Below the pieces are notes generated by a model. It was not told where the DNA came from. It saw only the letters and a program-made list of their open reading frames with translations, and made no database searches. From JAMCQB01 sp947085305 (lineage in GTDB: Bacteria; Nitrospirota; Thermodesulfovibrionia; Thermodesulfovibrionales; UBA9159), in the NCBI GenBank assembly GCA_947085305.1, contig CAMTVV010000247.1, positions 1 through 8,214 on the forward strand: a stretch of DNA of 8,214 nucleotides, written 5' to 3'. A program made the translations under genes and the position numbers. Shown piece by piece: positions 1 through 6,478 of this stretch (position 1 is the stretch's first letter; each line of letters starts with the position of its first letter).

Positions 1-39
1 AATAATGTCTGAAAATTCTTCGACAAGTTTATAGAACAC
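1..39 (-). CDS. possible 5' end of a gene running off the left edge
   Basis: On the minus strand a GTG (37-39) opens a frame that stays open to the window edge and encodes VFYKLVEEFSDII. It would overlap the end of the 100-residue gene (stop at 29-31) by 11 nt, the tight overlap usual in toxin-antitoxin and other two-gene units. GGAAG lies a little too far upstream to be a convincing ribosome site. Only 13 codons are visible, so this is a suggestion rather than an established gene. If the upstream protein is an antitoxin, this would be the natural place for its toxin. Confidence 0.2.
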   Translation of the reverse strand, partial: MFYKLVEEFSDII

Positions 40-331
40 TTTTCAGTTCTTCCAGCTTTTTCTCCCAGTATTCTTTCCCCTGTTGTGCAAATTCCCATGC
101 CATCAGGTCATCGTAGTTTTCATAATCTTCCGCTTTAGATTCGTATTCTTTTTTGAACTCCTCCAGGGTTCTTCCATATTTATCATTAAACCAATTTGCC
201 TCATCAATGAACTTGGAAATCCTGTAAAGAATTTCAGTGACTAAAGAATCTTTTATTACTTCTTTTACATCCTTGAATTCCAGTTCGCTTATCAATCCTT
301 CGAGTCTGTCATTTATCTCTAACGCCTTCAT
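29..331 (-). CDS. small acidic helical protein, antitoxin-like (hypothetical)
   Basis: This encodes a 100-residue, strongly charged, Glu/Lys-rich protein with no membrane segment, no signal peptide and no enzyme motif. The N-terminal half (MKALEINDRLEGLISELEF) looks like a short amphipathic helix pair. The C-terminal half carries the pattern KYGRTLEEF...YENYDDLMAWEF...YWEKKLEEL, which I associate from memory with small antitoxin-like proteins encoded next to TumE/DUF6516-type toxins in archaea and deep-branching bacteria; that link is inference. The start is well supported: a full AGGAGGTGA ribosome site (338-346) sits at good spacing, with a sigma-70-type promoter behind it. The gene is visibly more AT-rich than the rightward cluster and transcribed away from it, consistent with separate acquisition. 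A possible overlapping partner begins at its 3' end. That it is a real gene is likely; its function is uncertain. Confidence 0.75.
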   Translation of the reverse strand: MKALEINDRLEGLISELEFKDVKEVIKDSLVTEILYRISKFIDEANWFNDKYGRTLEEFKKEYESKAEDYENYDDLMAWEFAQQGKEYWEKKLEELKSVL

Positions 332-337
332 TTATAA

Positions 338-346
338 TCACCTCCT
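338..346 (-). promoter_or_regulatory. strong Shine-Dalgarno of the minus-strand small gene
   Basis: The complement reads AGGAGGTGA, a full anti-16S match, about 7-9 nt before the ATG at 329-331. It fixes the start of the 100-residue protein. It is the strongest ribosome site in the window and contrasts with the weak sites of the kinase, receiver and regulator genes. Confidence 0.75.
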
Positions 347-359
347 ATGTTATAAAGAA

Positions 360-387
360 ATTATACCACAAATTGAGAGACGGTCAG
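360..387 (-). promoter_or_regulatory. sigma-70-type promoter of the minus-strand small gene
   Basis: On the complement a perfect TATAAT (360-365) is preceded by CTGACC (382-387), four of six matches to TTGACA, with a 16-bp spacer. Transcription would start near 350-354, giving a leader of about 20 nt that carries the Shine-Dalgarno. Recognised by consensus only. Confidence 0.5.
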
Positions 388-413
388 TTTAGAAATTGGG
401 ACATCTATTTAAT

Positions 414-440
414 GTAGGGCAATTCATAAATTGCCCCTAC
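414..440. repeat. palindromic repeat, GTAGGGCAATT / AATTGCCCCTAC
   Basis: Left arm 414-424 and right arm 429-440 are inverted copies differing by one extra C, separated by CATA. It would fold into a strong short-loop hairpin. Repeats of this sort (GTAGGGGCAATTC...GAATTGCCCCTAC) are common dispersed intergenic elements in environmental bacteria. No T-run follows on either strand, so it is not a convincing terminator. Confidence 0.65.
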
Positions 441-442
441 GG

Positions 443-484
443 CTATGTAATCGGTTTCTATAAATTATGTAATGGATTACATAG
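443..484. repeat. CTATGTAATC inverted repeat with a third internal copy
   Basis: CTATGTAATC (443-452) has a perfect 10-bp inverted partner, GATTACATAG (475-484). A third partial copy, TATGTAAT (466-473), lies just before the inverted partner and could form an alternative tight hairpin with 476-483 around GG. Three copies of one motif in 42 bp could be a binding site or remnant of a repeat element; nothing ties it to a particular protein. Confidence 0.5.
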
Positions 485-536
485 TCCTAACCTAATAATA
501 AATAATAGACATAGAAAATTGAATTTCCTTACAAAT

Positions 537-567
537 CCCCGCCCCTTGCGGGAGGGGACTAAGGGGG
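537..567. repeat. GC-rich palindromic dispersed repeat
   Basis: CCCCGCCC (537-544) pairs with GGGAGGGG (550-557) around CTTGC with a single mismatch, followed by ACTAAGGGGG. It matches the frequent intergenic repeat type seen as 'cccctcccttgaggggagggg', and a second copy lies at 8140-8160. It stands immediately upstream of the operon promoter. The 303-bp region 332-634 otherwise holds only these repeats and the two divergent promoters. Confidence 0.6.
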
Positions 568-580
568 TATTTTCGGAGCA

Positions 581-610
581 ATGACAAAGGGGGTGGTATT
601 GAGTTATAAT
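581..610 (+). promoter_or_regulatory. sigma-70-type promoter of the transporter-kinase operon
   Basis: ATGACA (581-586, five of six to TTGACA) and a perfect TATAAT (605-610) are separated by 18 bp. A start near 616-618 would give a leader of about 18 nt containing the GGAGG ribosome site at 624-628. No -24/-12 element is visible here, so the sensory operon itself appears to be housekeeping-transcribed. Consensus evidence only. Confidence 0.55.
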
Positions 611-634
611 GAAAAAGGGTAGGGGAGGGATGGC

Positions 635-805
635 ATGAAAAATACGGAAATCTGGGTATTCATCTTTATCCTCGGTCTTTTAGGACTCAACTGGCCCATC
701 ATTGAGATATTCCATACGAGCGTGGCAGCCTATCTGTTTGTCATATGGATCCTCTTTATAATCCTCATCGCCTTTGCGGCGCGCAAGTATAAGACGGATA
801 AATGA
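635..805 (+). CDS. 56-residue two-helix membrane protein upstream of the transporter-kinase
   Basis: This short gene encodes MKNTEIWVFIF...RKYKTDK, with two hydrophobic segments (about residues 6-26 and 30-49), a central LGLNWPIIEIF turn and a positively charged tail, so both ends should face the cytoplasm. The start is fixed by GGAGG at 624-628, six bases ahead of the ATG, and by the promoter just upstream. It ends 21 nt before the kinase gene, in the same reading frame but separated by in-frame stops. Small hydrophobic proteins often precede SSS-family transporters; in Pseudomonas a small gene called cbrX precedes cbrA and is translationally coupled to it, and this gene holds the same place. 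By context it may be an accessory subunit or stability factor of the transporter domain. I do not recognise a named family. Confidence 0.8.
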   Translation: MKNTEIWVFIFILGLLGLNWPIIEIFHTSVAAYLFVIWILFIILIAFAARKYKTDK

Positions 806-826
806 TTCTCATAAAAACGTATAGAG

Positions 827-3784
827 ATGTTTGCGCCATATAACCTCTTTGGAATTGTTTTAGGCTACCTCTTCCTCCTGTTCGCCATTGCGTACTATGC
901 GGAGAGGCAGGAGAAGAAGGGCAAGAGCATCGTCAACAACCCTTACATCTACTCCCTCTCCCTGGCAGTGTACTGCACGTCGTGGACCTTTTACGGGAGC
1001 GTTGGGAAGGCAGCCACTTCAGGGTTATCCTTCCTCACCATATACCTTGGACCGACCCTTATGGCAGCGCTGTGGATGGTTGTACTCAGGAAGGTCGTGA
1101 GACTCGCAAAGGCGAACAGGATCACCACCTTATCCGACTTCATCGGCTCGCGTTACGGAAAATCCCTTTTCCTCTCTTCCCTTGTCACCTTCATCGCTGT
1201 CATCGGGATCACCCCCTACATCGGCCTGCAGATCAAGGCGATCATCACCACGTTCACGATCATTTCCGGCGAAGTGGCGGGAAGCGCCGCTGCCGGACTT
1301 TTCATTACATTGATCCTCGGGATCTTCGCCATCATCTTCGGGGCAAGGAGCCTTGACGCTTCCGAACGCCACGGAGGGCTCGTCTTTGCCATCGCCTTCG
1401 AGTCCATCGTGAAACTCGTGGCCTTCCTCTTTGTGGGGCTCTTTGTAACGTATGGCTTATTCGACGGTTTCAGCGACATCCTCAGCAGGATCAAGGATTC
1501 CGAACATTCCGTGCTCCTCTTCATCGGCATAGGGACCGGAACAGAGTACGCCGAATGGATGTCCCTCCTCTTCCTTTCGATGATGGCCATAATGTTCCTG
1601 CCGAGGCAGTTCCAGATGGCGGTTGTGGAGAACTATGACGAACGGCACATCGCAAAGGCCGCCTGGCTTTTCCCCCTCTATCTCTTCCTTATAAATATTT
1701 TTGTCCTGCCCATAGCCTTTGGCGGCCTTCTCCTGGGCGGCACCGGAAAGATGGCTGACTACTTTGTCCTCACCCTGCCCCTGAATCACGGGAGCAAGTA
1801 CCTATCCCTTTTTGCCTTCATCGGCGGGTTTTCGGCTGCAACCGCAATGGTGATTGTCGAAGCGCTGGCGCTCAGCACCATGGTGATGAACAGCATCATC
1901 ATGCCGGCCCTCGTCAATTATCATGACGCGCGCAGATTCCCTGCGGTGATCCTGAATATCAAGAGGCTCGTCATCCTGGGCATCGTCTATATGGGGTATC
2001 TCTTCGCCTCATCCATCGGCGAGTTTTACACCCTCGTGGATATAGGCCTGAAGTCCTTTGAGGCGGTGAGCATCTTTGCCCCCGCGTTCTTCCTCGGCCT
2101 GTACTGGAAAAGGGGGACAAAGGCAGGGGCGGCAGCCGGGCTACTCGCAGGATTTGTAGTCTGGTTCTATACCCTCATCATTCCCGCCCTTGTCAAGGCA
2201 GGCATTGTAACGGATGTAGGCATTATCGGGTACCTGATAAATTCAGAGATACTGAACCCCCACAACCTCTTCGGTATCAAGGCCCTCGGCAAATGGGGAA
2301 ATTCCCTTTTCTGGGGCATGTTCTTCAATCTCATTGCCTATGTCGGAGTCTCTGTATTCACAAGACAGTCAAAGGAAGAAGAGATTCAGTCTCTCGTCTT
2401 TGTGGAGTCCTACGAGAAGGTCAGGGAACTTGCCCACGGGAGCTCATATACGGTAATGGACATCGAAGATATCCTCGCCCAGTACATAGGCCGGACAGAA
2501 GCGAAGGACATCATCCAGGGCTATCTTTCGAGAAAGAGCAAAAAAGGGGAGGAGCTCTCTTCACAGGAGCTCTTCGAGCTGCGGGATGAGGCAGAGAAGG
2601 CCCTCTCCGGCGCCATCGGGTCATCCATGGCAGCCATCATCTTTGAAGACAAACTCGTGCTCACAGAAAAAGAGAGGGGCGAACTTTCCGAATCCATACG
2701 GCATATCACCGAGAGCCTGAGGTTCTCGCGCCAGGAGCTGGCGGATGCGAACAGGAATCTTGCGTACCTCAAGGAGTTCAGCGAAAACATCATAGAGAGC
2801 GCGCCTGCGGGCATCGTGACCATTGACTCCTTCCTGAGGGTGAAATACTGGAACAAGGAGATGGAAACGGTTACAGGGATAAAGAAATCCGAGGCGTCCA
2901 ACAGGCCCATCATCGACCTGCTTCCATGGATAACAAAGGAGACCCTCATGCAGAGCGAGCAGAGGGAGATGACGGTGCAGACCCCCTCGCTCCAGTCCTT
3001 CAAGATAAATATCAGCCCCTTTAAAGACCCCTCAGGAGGATATGTCGTCATCCTGGAAGACATAACGGAAAAGAAGAAGATGGAGGAGAAACTGCTCCAG
3101 GCATCAAAGCTCGCCAGTATCGGGAAGCTCACCGCAGGCATATCCCACGAGATCGGCAACCCCCTCGCATCCATCTCTTCCCTTGTGCAGGAGCTCAGGT
3201 CATTGACGATGGGCGCGGAGAAAGACACGGAATTCACCGGGGAATCGTTAAAAACCATCAACAGCCACATAGAGAGGATCGTGAAGATCGTGAGAAGCCT
3301 CGGGGACTTTGCAAGGCTGTCTTCCGCAGAGAAGACCGTCTCCAATATTTCGGAGATCCTCGACCGCACCATCAACCTGGTGAAATATGACAAGAGATTC
3401 AAGAATATCCAGCTCGCCACCGACATCGAGGATATCCCGCTCCTGAAAGTGAACCCCGACAAGATCCAGCAGGTCTTCCTGAATCTTATGATCAATGCCC
3501 TGGACGCAATGCCCGACGGCGGCAGCCTGGGCATTTCGATGAAAAAAGCGGCCGGCTTCATTGAGGTGGTCTTCACTGACTCGGGCGCCGGGATTGACGA
3601 ATCGGTTCTGGACAGGATATTCGATCCTTTCTTCACTACCAAAGCCCCGGGCAAGGGAACAGGATTGGGCCTGAGTATCTGTTATGGTATAATCAGGGAG
3701 CATAATGGGACCATCACCGTGAAAAGCAGGAAAGGGGAAGGGACGACTTTTGTGATACGTCTCCCGATCGAACACAATGAATGA
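827..3784 (+). CDS. SSS-family transporter / STAC / PAS / histidine kinase fusion (CbrA-like)
   Basis: The 985-residue membrane sensor starts with a sodium:solute symporter (SLC5-type) domain of about 13 helices (residues 1-510). Typical segments are CTSWTFYGSVG near the N terminus and GGFSAATAMVI...LALSTM (about 333-355, helix-8 region). A STAC-like linker (about 540-608) and a helical stretch follow, then a PAS domain (about 648-748). The HisKA domain has phosphoacceptor His774 in HEIGNPL, with Glu775/Asn778 as the phosphatase-type ExxN. The ATPase domain has the N-box at Asn890, DSGAGI at 918 and GKGTGLGL at 942-949. All catalytic boxes look intact. Unlike CrbS, there is no C-terminal receiver. 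In CbrA the transporter domain links substrate to kinase activity; the substrate here is unknown. In-frame stops at 803 and 812 exclude an earlier start, and the ribosome site is weak, suggesting coupling to the upstream small gene. Its stop overlaps the next gene. Confidence 0.93.
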   Translation: MFAPYNLFGIVLGYLFLLFAIAYYAERQEKKGKSIVNNPYIYSLSLAVYCTSWTFYGSVGKAATSGLSFLTIYLGPTLMAALWMVVLRKVVRLAKANRITTLSDFIGSRYGKSLFLSSLVTFIAVIGITPYIGLQIKAIITTFTIISGEVAGSAAAGLFITLILGIFAIIFGARSLDASERHGGLVFAIAFESIVKLVAFLFVGLFVTYGLFDGFSDILSRIKDSEHSVLLFIGIGTGTEYAEWMSLLFLSMMAIMFLPRQFQMAVVENYDERHIAKAAWLFPLYLFLINIFVLPIAFGGLLLGGTGKMADYFVLTLPLNHGSKYLSLFAFIGGFSAATAMVIVEALALSTMVMNSIIMPALVNYHDARRFPAVILNIKRLVILGIVYMGYLFASSIGEFYTLVDIGLKSFEAVSIFAPAFFLGLYWKRGTKAGAAAGLLAGFVVWFYTLIIPALVKAGIVTDVGIIGYLINSEILNPHNLFGIKALGKWGNSLFWGMFFNLIAYVGVSVFTRQSKEEEIQSLVFVESYEKVRELAHGSSYTVMDIEDILAQYIGRTEAKDIIQGYLSRKSKKGEELSSQELFELRDEAEKALSGAIGSSMAAIIFEDKLVLTEKERGELSESIRHITESLRFSRQELADANRNLAYLKEFSENIIESAPAGIVTIDSFLRVKYWNKEMETVTGIKKSEASNRPIIDLLPWITKETLMQSEQREMTVQTPSLQSFKINISPFKDPSGGYVVILEDITEKKKMEEKLLQASKLASIGKLTAGISHEIGNPLASISSLVQELRSLTMGAEKDTEFTGESLKTINSHIERIVKIVRSLGDFARLSSAEKTVSNISEILDRTINLVKYDKRFKNIQLATDIEDIPLLKVNPDKIQQVFLNLMINALDAMPDGGSLGISMKKAAGFIEVVFTDSGAGIDESVLDRIFDPFFTTKAPGKGTGLGLSICYGIIREHNGTITVKSRKGEGTTFVIRLPIEHNE

Positions 3785-4220
3785 ACGGCTGCTCATCGTT
3801 GAAGATGAGGAAACCCTGTGCCAGTCCCTGAAAAGGGTCCTCGAAAGGGAAGGCTACTCAGTAGACACCGTAAACAATGCTGAATCCGCGCACGAGGTCT
3901 TCGAAGCTGGCTTCTATGATGTCATCATTACGGACATCATCCTTCCGGGGATGACGGGGATTGAACTCCTGAAGAAAATTAAGGATAAGCTTCCCGAGCA
4001 GATCGTGGTTCTGATGACAGCCTATGCCTCCCTGGAAACCGCGGTTGAGGCCCTCAGGTACGGCGCGTATGACTATATAGTGAAGCCCGTGATGCACGAA
4101 GAGATCAAGCAGATCGTCAAGAATGCCCTTAAGCAGGTGGAATTACAGGCAGAGAATAGGCGCTTAAAAAAAGAGATAGAAGTCCTCAAGGGAATGTTGC
4201 AAAACCGTGAAGAGCGTTGA
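3777..4220 (+). CDS. stand-alone response regulator receiver protein with helical tail
   Basis: The 147-residue protein is a single CheY-type receiver: acidic pocket Glu9/Asp10, phosphoacceptor Asp53, Thr81 and Lys103 (KP) are all present, so it should be phosphorylatable. Residues 120-147 form a charged coiled-coil tail (VELQAENRRLKKEIEVLKGM) and the protein stops there, with no output domain. The ATG lies inside the kinase gene (8-nt overlap) with no Shine-Dalgarno, so translation is probably coupled and the kinase is its natural partner. By hand count it matches the receiver of the NtrC-type protein at 6479 at 82 of the first 120 residues, and its tail aligns with that protein's linker, so it looks like an NtrC receiver-plus-linker without AAA+ and DNA-binding domains. 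It may be a phosphate sink, relay or dimerisation competitor. Confidence 0.92.
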   Translation: MNERLLIVEDEETLCQSLKRVLEREGYSVDTVNNAESAHEVFEAGFYDVIITDIILPGMTGIELLKKIKDKLPEQIVVLMTAYASLETAVEALRYGAYDYIVKPVMHEEIKQIVKNALKQVELQAENRRLKKEIEVLKGMLQNREER

Positions 4221-4242
4221 TAGAAGCCTTTAGCCACTGAGC

Positions 4243-4292
4243 GTAAGGGGTAAGGCGTGAGGCATAAGGTGTCTTCACTGCTTACTGCTTAC
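4243..4292. repeat. inverted array of degenerate 7-bp tandem repeats
   Basis: Four heptamers run head to tail: GTAAGGG, GTAAGGC, GTGAGGC, ATAAGGT (4243-4270). They are followed by the opposite-strand form ACTGCTT, ACTGCTT, ACTACTA (4277-4297). The arms 4243-4262 and 4273-4292 pair at 15 of 20 positions with a 10-nt loop. The array fills almost the whole 79-bp gap between the receiver and DUF294 genes and ends 7 nt before the ATG at 4300, leaving no Shine-Dalgarno there. A hairpin here could reduce read-through or mask the start. Confidence 0.6.
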
Positions 4293-4299
4293 TACTATT

Positions 4300-6195
4300 A
4301 TGATTCTCGAAGAAGCGATAAATTTTCTCAAGAAGGAACCTCCCTTCCAGTTCCTCGATGATGCCGCGCTGAAGTCCGTTGCCGGCAGCCTGTCCATGGA
4401 GTTCTACCCCAGGGATACGGTAATCCTGAAACAGGACGGTCCTCCGAGCGATTATCTGAGAATCATAAAGAAGGGGGCGGTAAAGGTCATGATGCGATCG
4501 GAGGATGGAGAAGAGGTGGCAATGGACTACAAGGGCGAAGGGGATAACTTCGGTTTCCTCTCCATGGTGGGGACGGACAGGCAAAGGACAACATGCGTTG
4601 CCGTTGACGATACAATCTGCTACATCCTCCCCAGGGAAAAGGTCCTGAAGCTCCTTGAAACGAGTCCTCCCTTTTCGGAGTACTTCATGCACTATCTCTC
4701 GAGATATGTGGACAGGACATACAGGGAGATGCAGAGCAAGGACATCTTCTCACGGAGCAGCGACCGTCTCCTGTTCACAACTCCAGTGGGAGACATCGCC
4801 AAGGAGGTCTTCACCTTGAGGGAAGATGCGACGATACAGGAAGCAGCCCGGATCATGGTGGAGAACAAGATCAGCTCCCTCCTGGTCCTCGACAAGAGGA
4901 ATATCCCGGCCGGCATCATCACTGACAAGGACCTCAGGGAAAAGGTGGTTGCAAAAGGTAGGGATGTGTCGGAGCCGGTCAGGAATATCATGACCATCTC
5001 CCTCATCAGGGTGGATGCAGGGGATTCCTGCTTTGAAGCAGTGCTGAAGATGATCAAATACAACATCCACCACATGCTCGTCATAGGGGACGGAACCATG
5101 AAAGGCATCATGACCAATCACGACCTCATGATGCTGCAGGGCACATCCCCCCTCTCCTTTGCATATGATATCGAGAATCAGCAGACCGTCGAAGGGCTCA
5201 CCGCTGTGTCAGGAAAGATCAACAACATCGTGGGGATCCTCCTCGAGGAGGGCGTGAAGGTGAGCAATATCACAAAGATCATCACCGAGATAAACGACCG
5301 GCTTGCGAAAAAGGTCCTCGAAATCGCCGAGAGGCGGCATGGACACCCGCCGGTTCCCTACTGCTGGATAGTCTTCGGCAGCGAGGGCCGCAGGGAACAG
5401 ACCTTTAAGACCGACCAGGACAATGCCATCATCTACTCTGACCCTGAATCCCCGGAAGAGGAAGAGGAAGCAAAAAAGTATTTTTCAGGCTTTACCTCCA
5501 TTGTAAAGGACGGCCTTATAAAGATAGGATTCCCGATCTGCCCTGCGGATTATATGGCGAGCAACCCCAGGTGGCGCCAGCCCTTCAGGGAGTGGAAGAG
5601 GTACTTTACGGGCTGGATCACCACACCGACCCCGGAAGCAGTGCTGAAATCATTGATATTCTTTGATTTCAGACCCCTTTATGGAAAATTCAGCCTTGCC
5701 GAAGGGTTAAGGGATTCCCTGAAATCCATGCTCGAAGGTCAGGGTATCTTTCTCGGCCATATGGCAAACACCATCATCAGGAACACCCCGCCCGTAGGAT
5801 TTCTTAAGGCCTTTGTGGTCGAAAAGACCGGAGAGCATAAGAATGCGTTCAACCTGAAGATGAAGGGAATCGCTCCCCTGGTTGATGCGGTAAGACTCTT
5901 TGCCCTCGAAAAGGGGATAAGGGAGACCTCCACCGTCGGCAGGATCAATGCCCTCAAGGAAATACATCCCGTTGTAAAGGAGTATGCCGACGAGCTTGCG
6001 CATGCCTTCGAGTTCATCATGTTCCTCAGAATCCACCACCAGTTCGAGCAGCTGAAGACAGGGAAGAATCCCGACAATTTCATCAATCCCAACACGCTGG
6101 GCAACCTCGAGAAAAAAACACTCAAAGAGGCCTTCAATCTCATAGCGAAACTCCAGGGCGCCATCATCGAAACGTATAAGCCCATGATTACATGA
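4300..6195 (+). CDS. cNMP-binding / CBS pair / DUF294 nucleotidyltransferase-like signalling protein
   Basis: This 631-residue soluble protein has the standard family order and length. A cyclic-nucleotide-binding fold (about 8-130) is followed by two CBS domains (about 163-216 and 226-282). A DUF294 nucleotidyltransferase-like domain (about 300-440) has GSEGRREQ...TDQDN, with Gly360/Ser361 and metal-ligand candidates Asp372 and Asp374, and a C-terminal helical DUF294_C domain (about 480-625) ends the protein. CBS pairs usually bind adenine nucleotides, and the GS...DxD motif resembles GlnD-type transferases, so it may read energy state and modify or bind a partner; no reaction is established. 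In the phosphate-binding cassette Arg96 aligns with the CAP arginine, but the ribose-binding Glu is Phe86, so cAMP binding is doubtful. The next upstream in-frame codon that matters is a stop at 4258, making ATG 4300 the only sensible start. DUF294 genes are often found near SSS transporters and acetate-use genes. Confidence 0.92.
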   Translation: MILEEAINFLKKEPPFQFLDDAALKSVAGSLSMEFYPRDTVILKQDGPPSDYLRIIKKGAVKVMMRSEDGEEVAMDYKGEGDNFGFLSMVGTDRQRTTCVAVDDTICYILPREKVLKLLETSPPFSEYFMHYLSRYVDRTYREMQSKDIFSRSSDRLLFTTPVGDIAKEVFTLREDATIQEAARIMVENKISSLLVLDKRNIPAGIITDKDLREKVVAKGRDVSEPVRNIMTISLIRVDAGDSCFEAVLKMIKYNIHHMLVIGDGTMKGIMTNHDLMMLQGTSPLSFAYDIENQQTVEGLTAVSGKINNIVGILLEEGVKVSNITKIITEINDRLAKKVLEIAERRHGHPPVPYCWIVFGSEGRREQTFKTDQDNAIIYSDPESPEEEEEAKKYFSGFTSIVKDGLIKIGFPICPADYMASNPRWRQPFREWKRYFTGWITTPTPEAVLKSLIFFDFRPLYGKFSLAEGLRDSLKSMLEGQGIFLGHMANTIIRNTPPVGFLKAFVVEKTGEHKNAFNLKMKGIAPLVDAVRLFALEKGIRETSTVGRINALKEIHPVVKEYADELAHAFEFIMFLRIHHQFEQLKTGKNPDNFINPNTLGNLEKKTLKEAFNLIAKLQGAIIETYKPMIT

Positions 6196-6243
6196 TATTT
6201 GCTAAGGAGGATGAAAATTCAGCCACAGAGAACACAGAGAATG

Positions 6244-6398
6244 CCGTAACACCAGCAATTCACGGCGAAAAAGTGAATAGATTGCTTCAGGATAAGGCTC
6301 TTCGCAATGACAGATTACGAAAGCTTATTTTGTCATTGCGAGCGGAGCGAAGCAATCTCAAGGGTTTTCAATTTCACCGTGAATTGCTGCCGTAACAC
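6244..6398. mobile_element. MITE-like 137-bp palindromic element with 9-bp flanking direct repeats
   Basis: The element body is 6253-6389. Its tips are perfect 13-bp inverted repeats, CAGCAATTCACGG (6253-6265) and CCGTGAATTGCTG (6377-6389). A second, inner inverted pair is AGATTGCTTC...CGCAATGAC (6279-6311) against GTCATTGCG...GAAGCAATCT (6332-6358), with an 18-20-nt centre. Directly outside both tips is the same 9-mer, CCGTAACAC (6244-6252 and 6390-6398), as expected of a target-site duplication. No transposase is encoded, so it would be non-autonomous. The inner GTCATTGCGAG...GAAGCAATCTC motif is a widespread bacterial repeat. One caution is that the right-hand 9-mer merges into tandem CGTAACR heptamers, so part of the match could reflect local repetitiveness. 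Confidence 0.6.
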
Positions 6399-6411
6399 GT
6401 AACGCGTAACG
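6391..6411. repeat. three tandem CGTAACR heptamers
   Basis: CGTAACA, CGTAACG, CGTAACG run head to tail. Period and composition recall the heptamers at 4243-4270 (GTAAGGC type), suggesting one family of 7-bp intergenic repeats in this genome. Together with the MITE-like element and the outer inverted repeat they account for most of the 283-bp gap 6196-6478, in which I see no convincing gene or promoter. Confidence 0.5.
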
Positions 6412-6478
6412 AAATTATTTTTCTCGGTGCCCTCTGTGATCTCTGTGGTAAAAACGCATTTCAAGGTATCTTGAGATA

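Larger units (their letters stand above)
6223..6448. repeat. outer inverted repeat CCACAGAGA-n-CACAGAG
   Basis: CCACAGAGAACACAGAG (6223-6239) and CTCTGTGATCTCTGTGG (6432-6448) are inverted copies with one mismatch in 17. Before the inner 137-bp element inserted, the arms would have been only about 50 bp apart, so this looks like an older palindromic repeat. The arms now bracket nearly the whole spacer between the DUF294 gene and the sigma-54 activator. Confidence 0.6.

Noticed and set aside
396..584. 62-residue plus-strand frame in the divergent intergenic region
   Set aside because: It runs through three palindromic repeats, has no ribosome site, and its translation has no protein-like pattern. 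It is a chance frame in repeat DNA.
2521..3654. 377-residue minus-strand frame
   Set aside because: It lies entirely opposite the kinase domains, whose motifs are intact in the plus frame. It is Ser-rich antisense shadow from codon bias.
4221..4299. Remnant of a lost AAA+ domain after the stand-alone receiver
   Set aside because: The 79-bp gap is filled by heptamer repeats, with no trace of Walker or GAFTGA sequence in any frame, so the receiver is not a fresh pseudogene.
6204..6252. Shine-Dalgarno AAGGAGG followed at once by ATG at 6211
   Set aside because: There is no spacing between the site and the ATG, and the frame closes after about a dozen codons within repeat sequence.
6192..6395. 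67-residue frame overlapping the DUF294 stop by ATGA
   Set aside because: The overlap looks operon-like, but the frame reads through the outer repeat and the MITE-like element and has no recognisable protein character.
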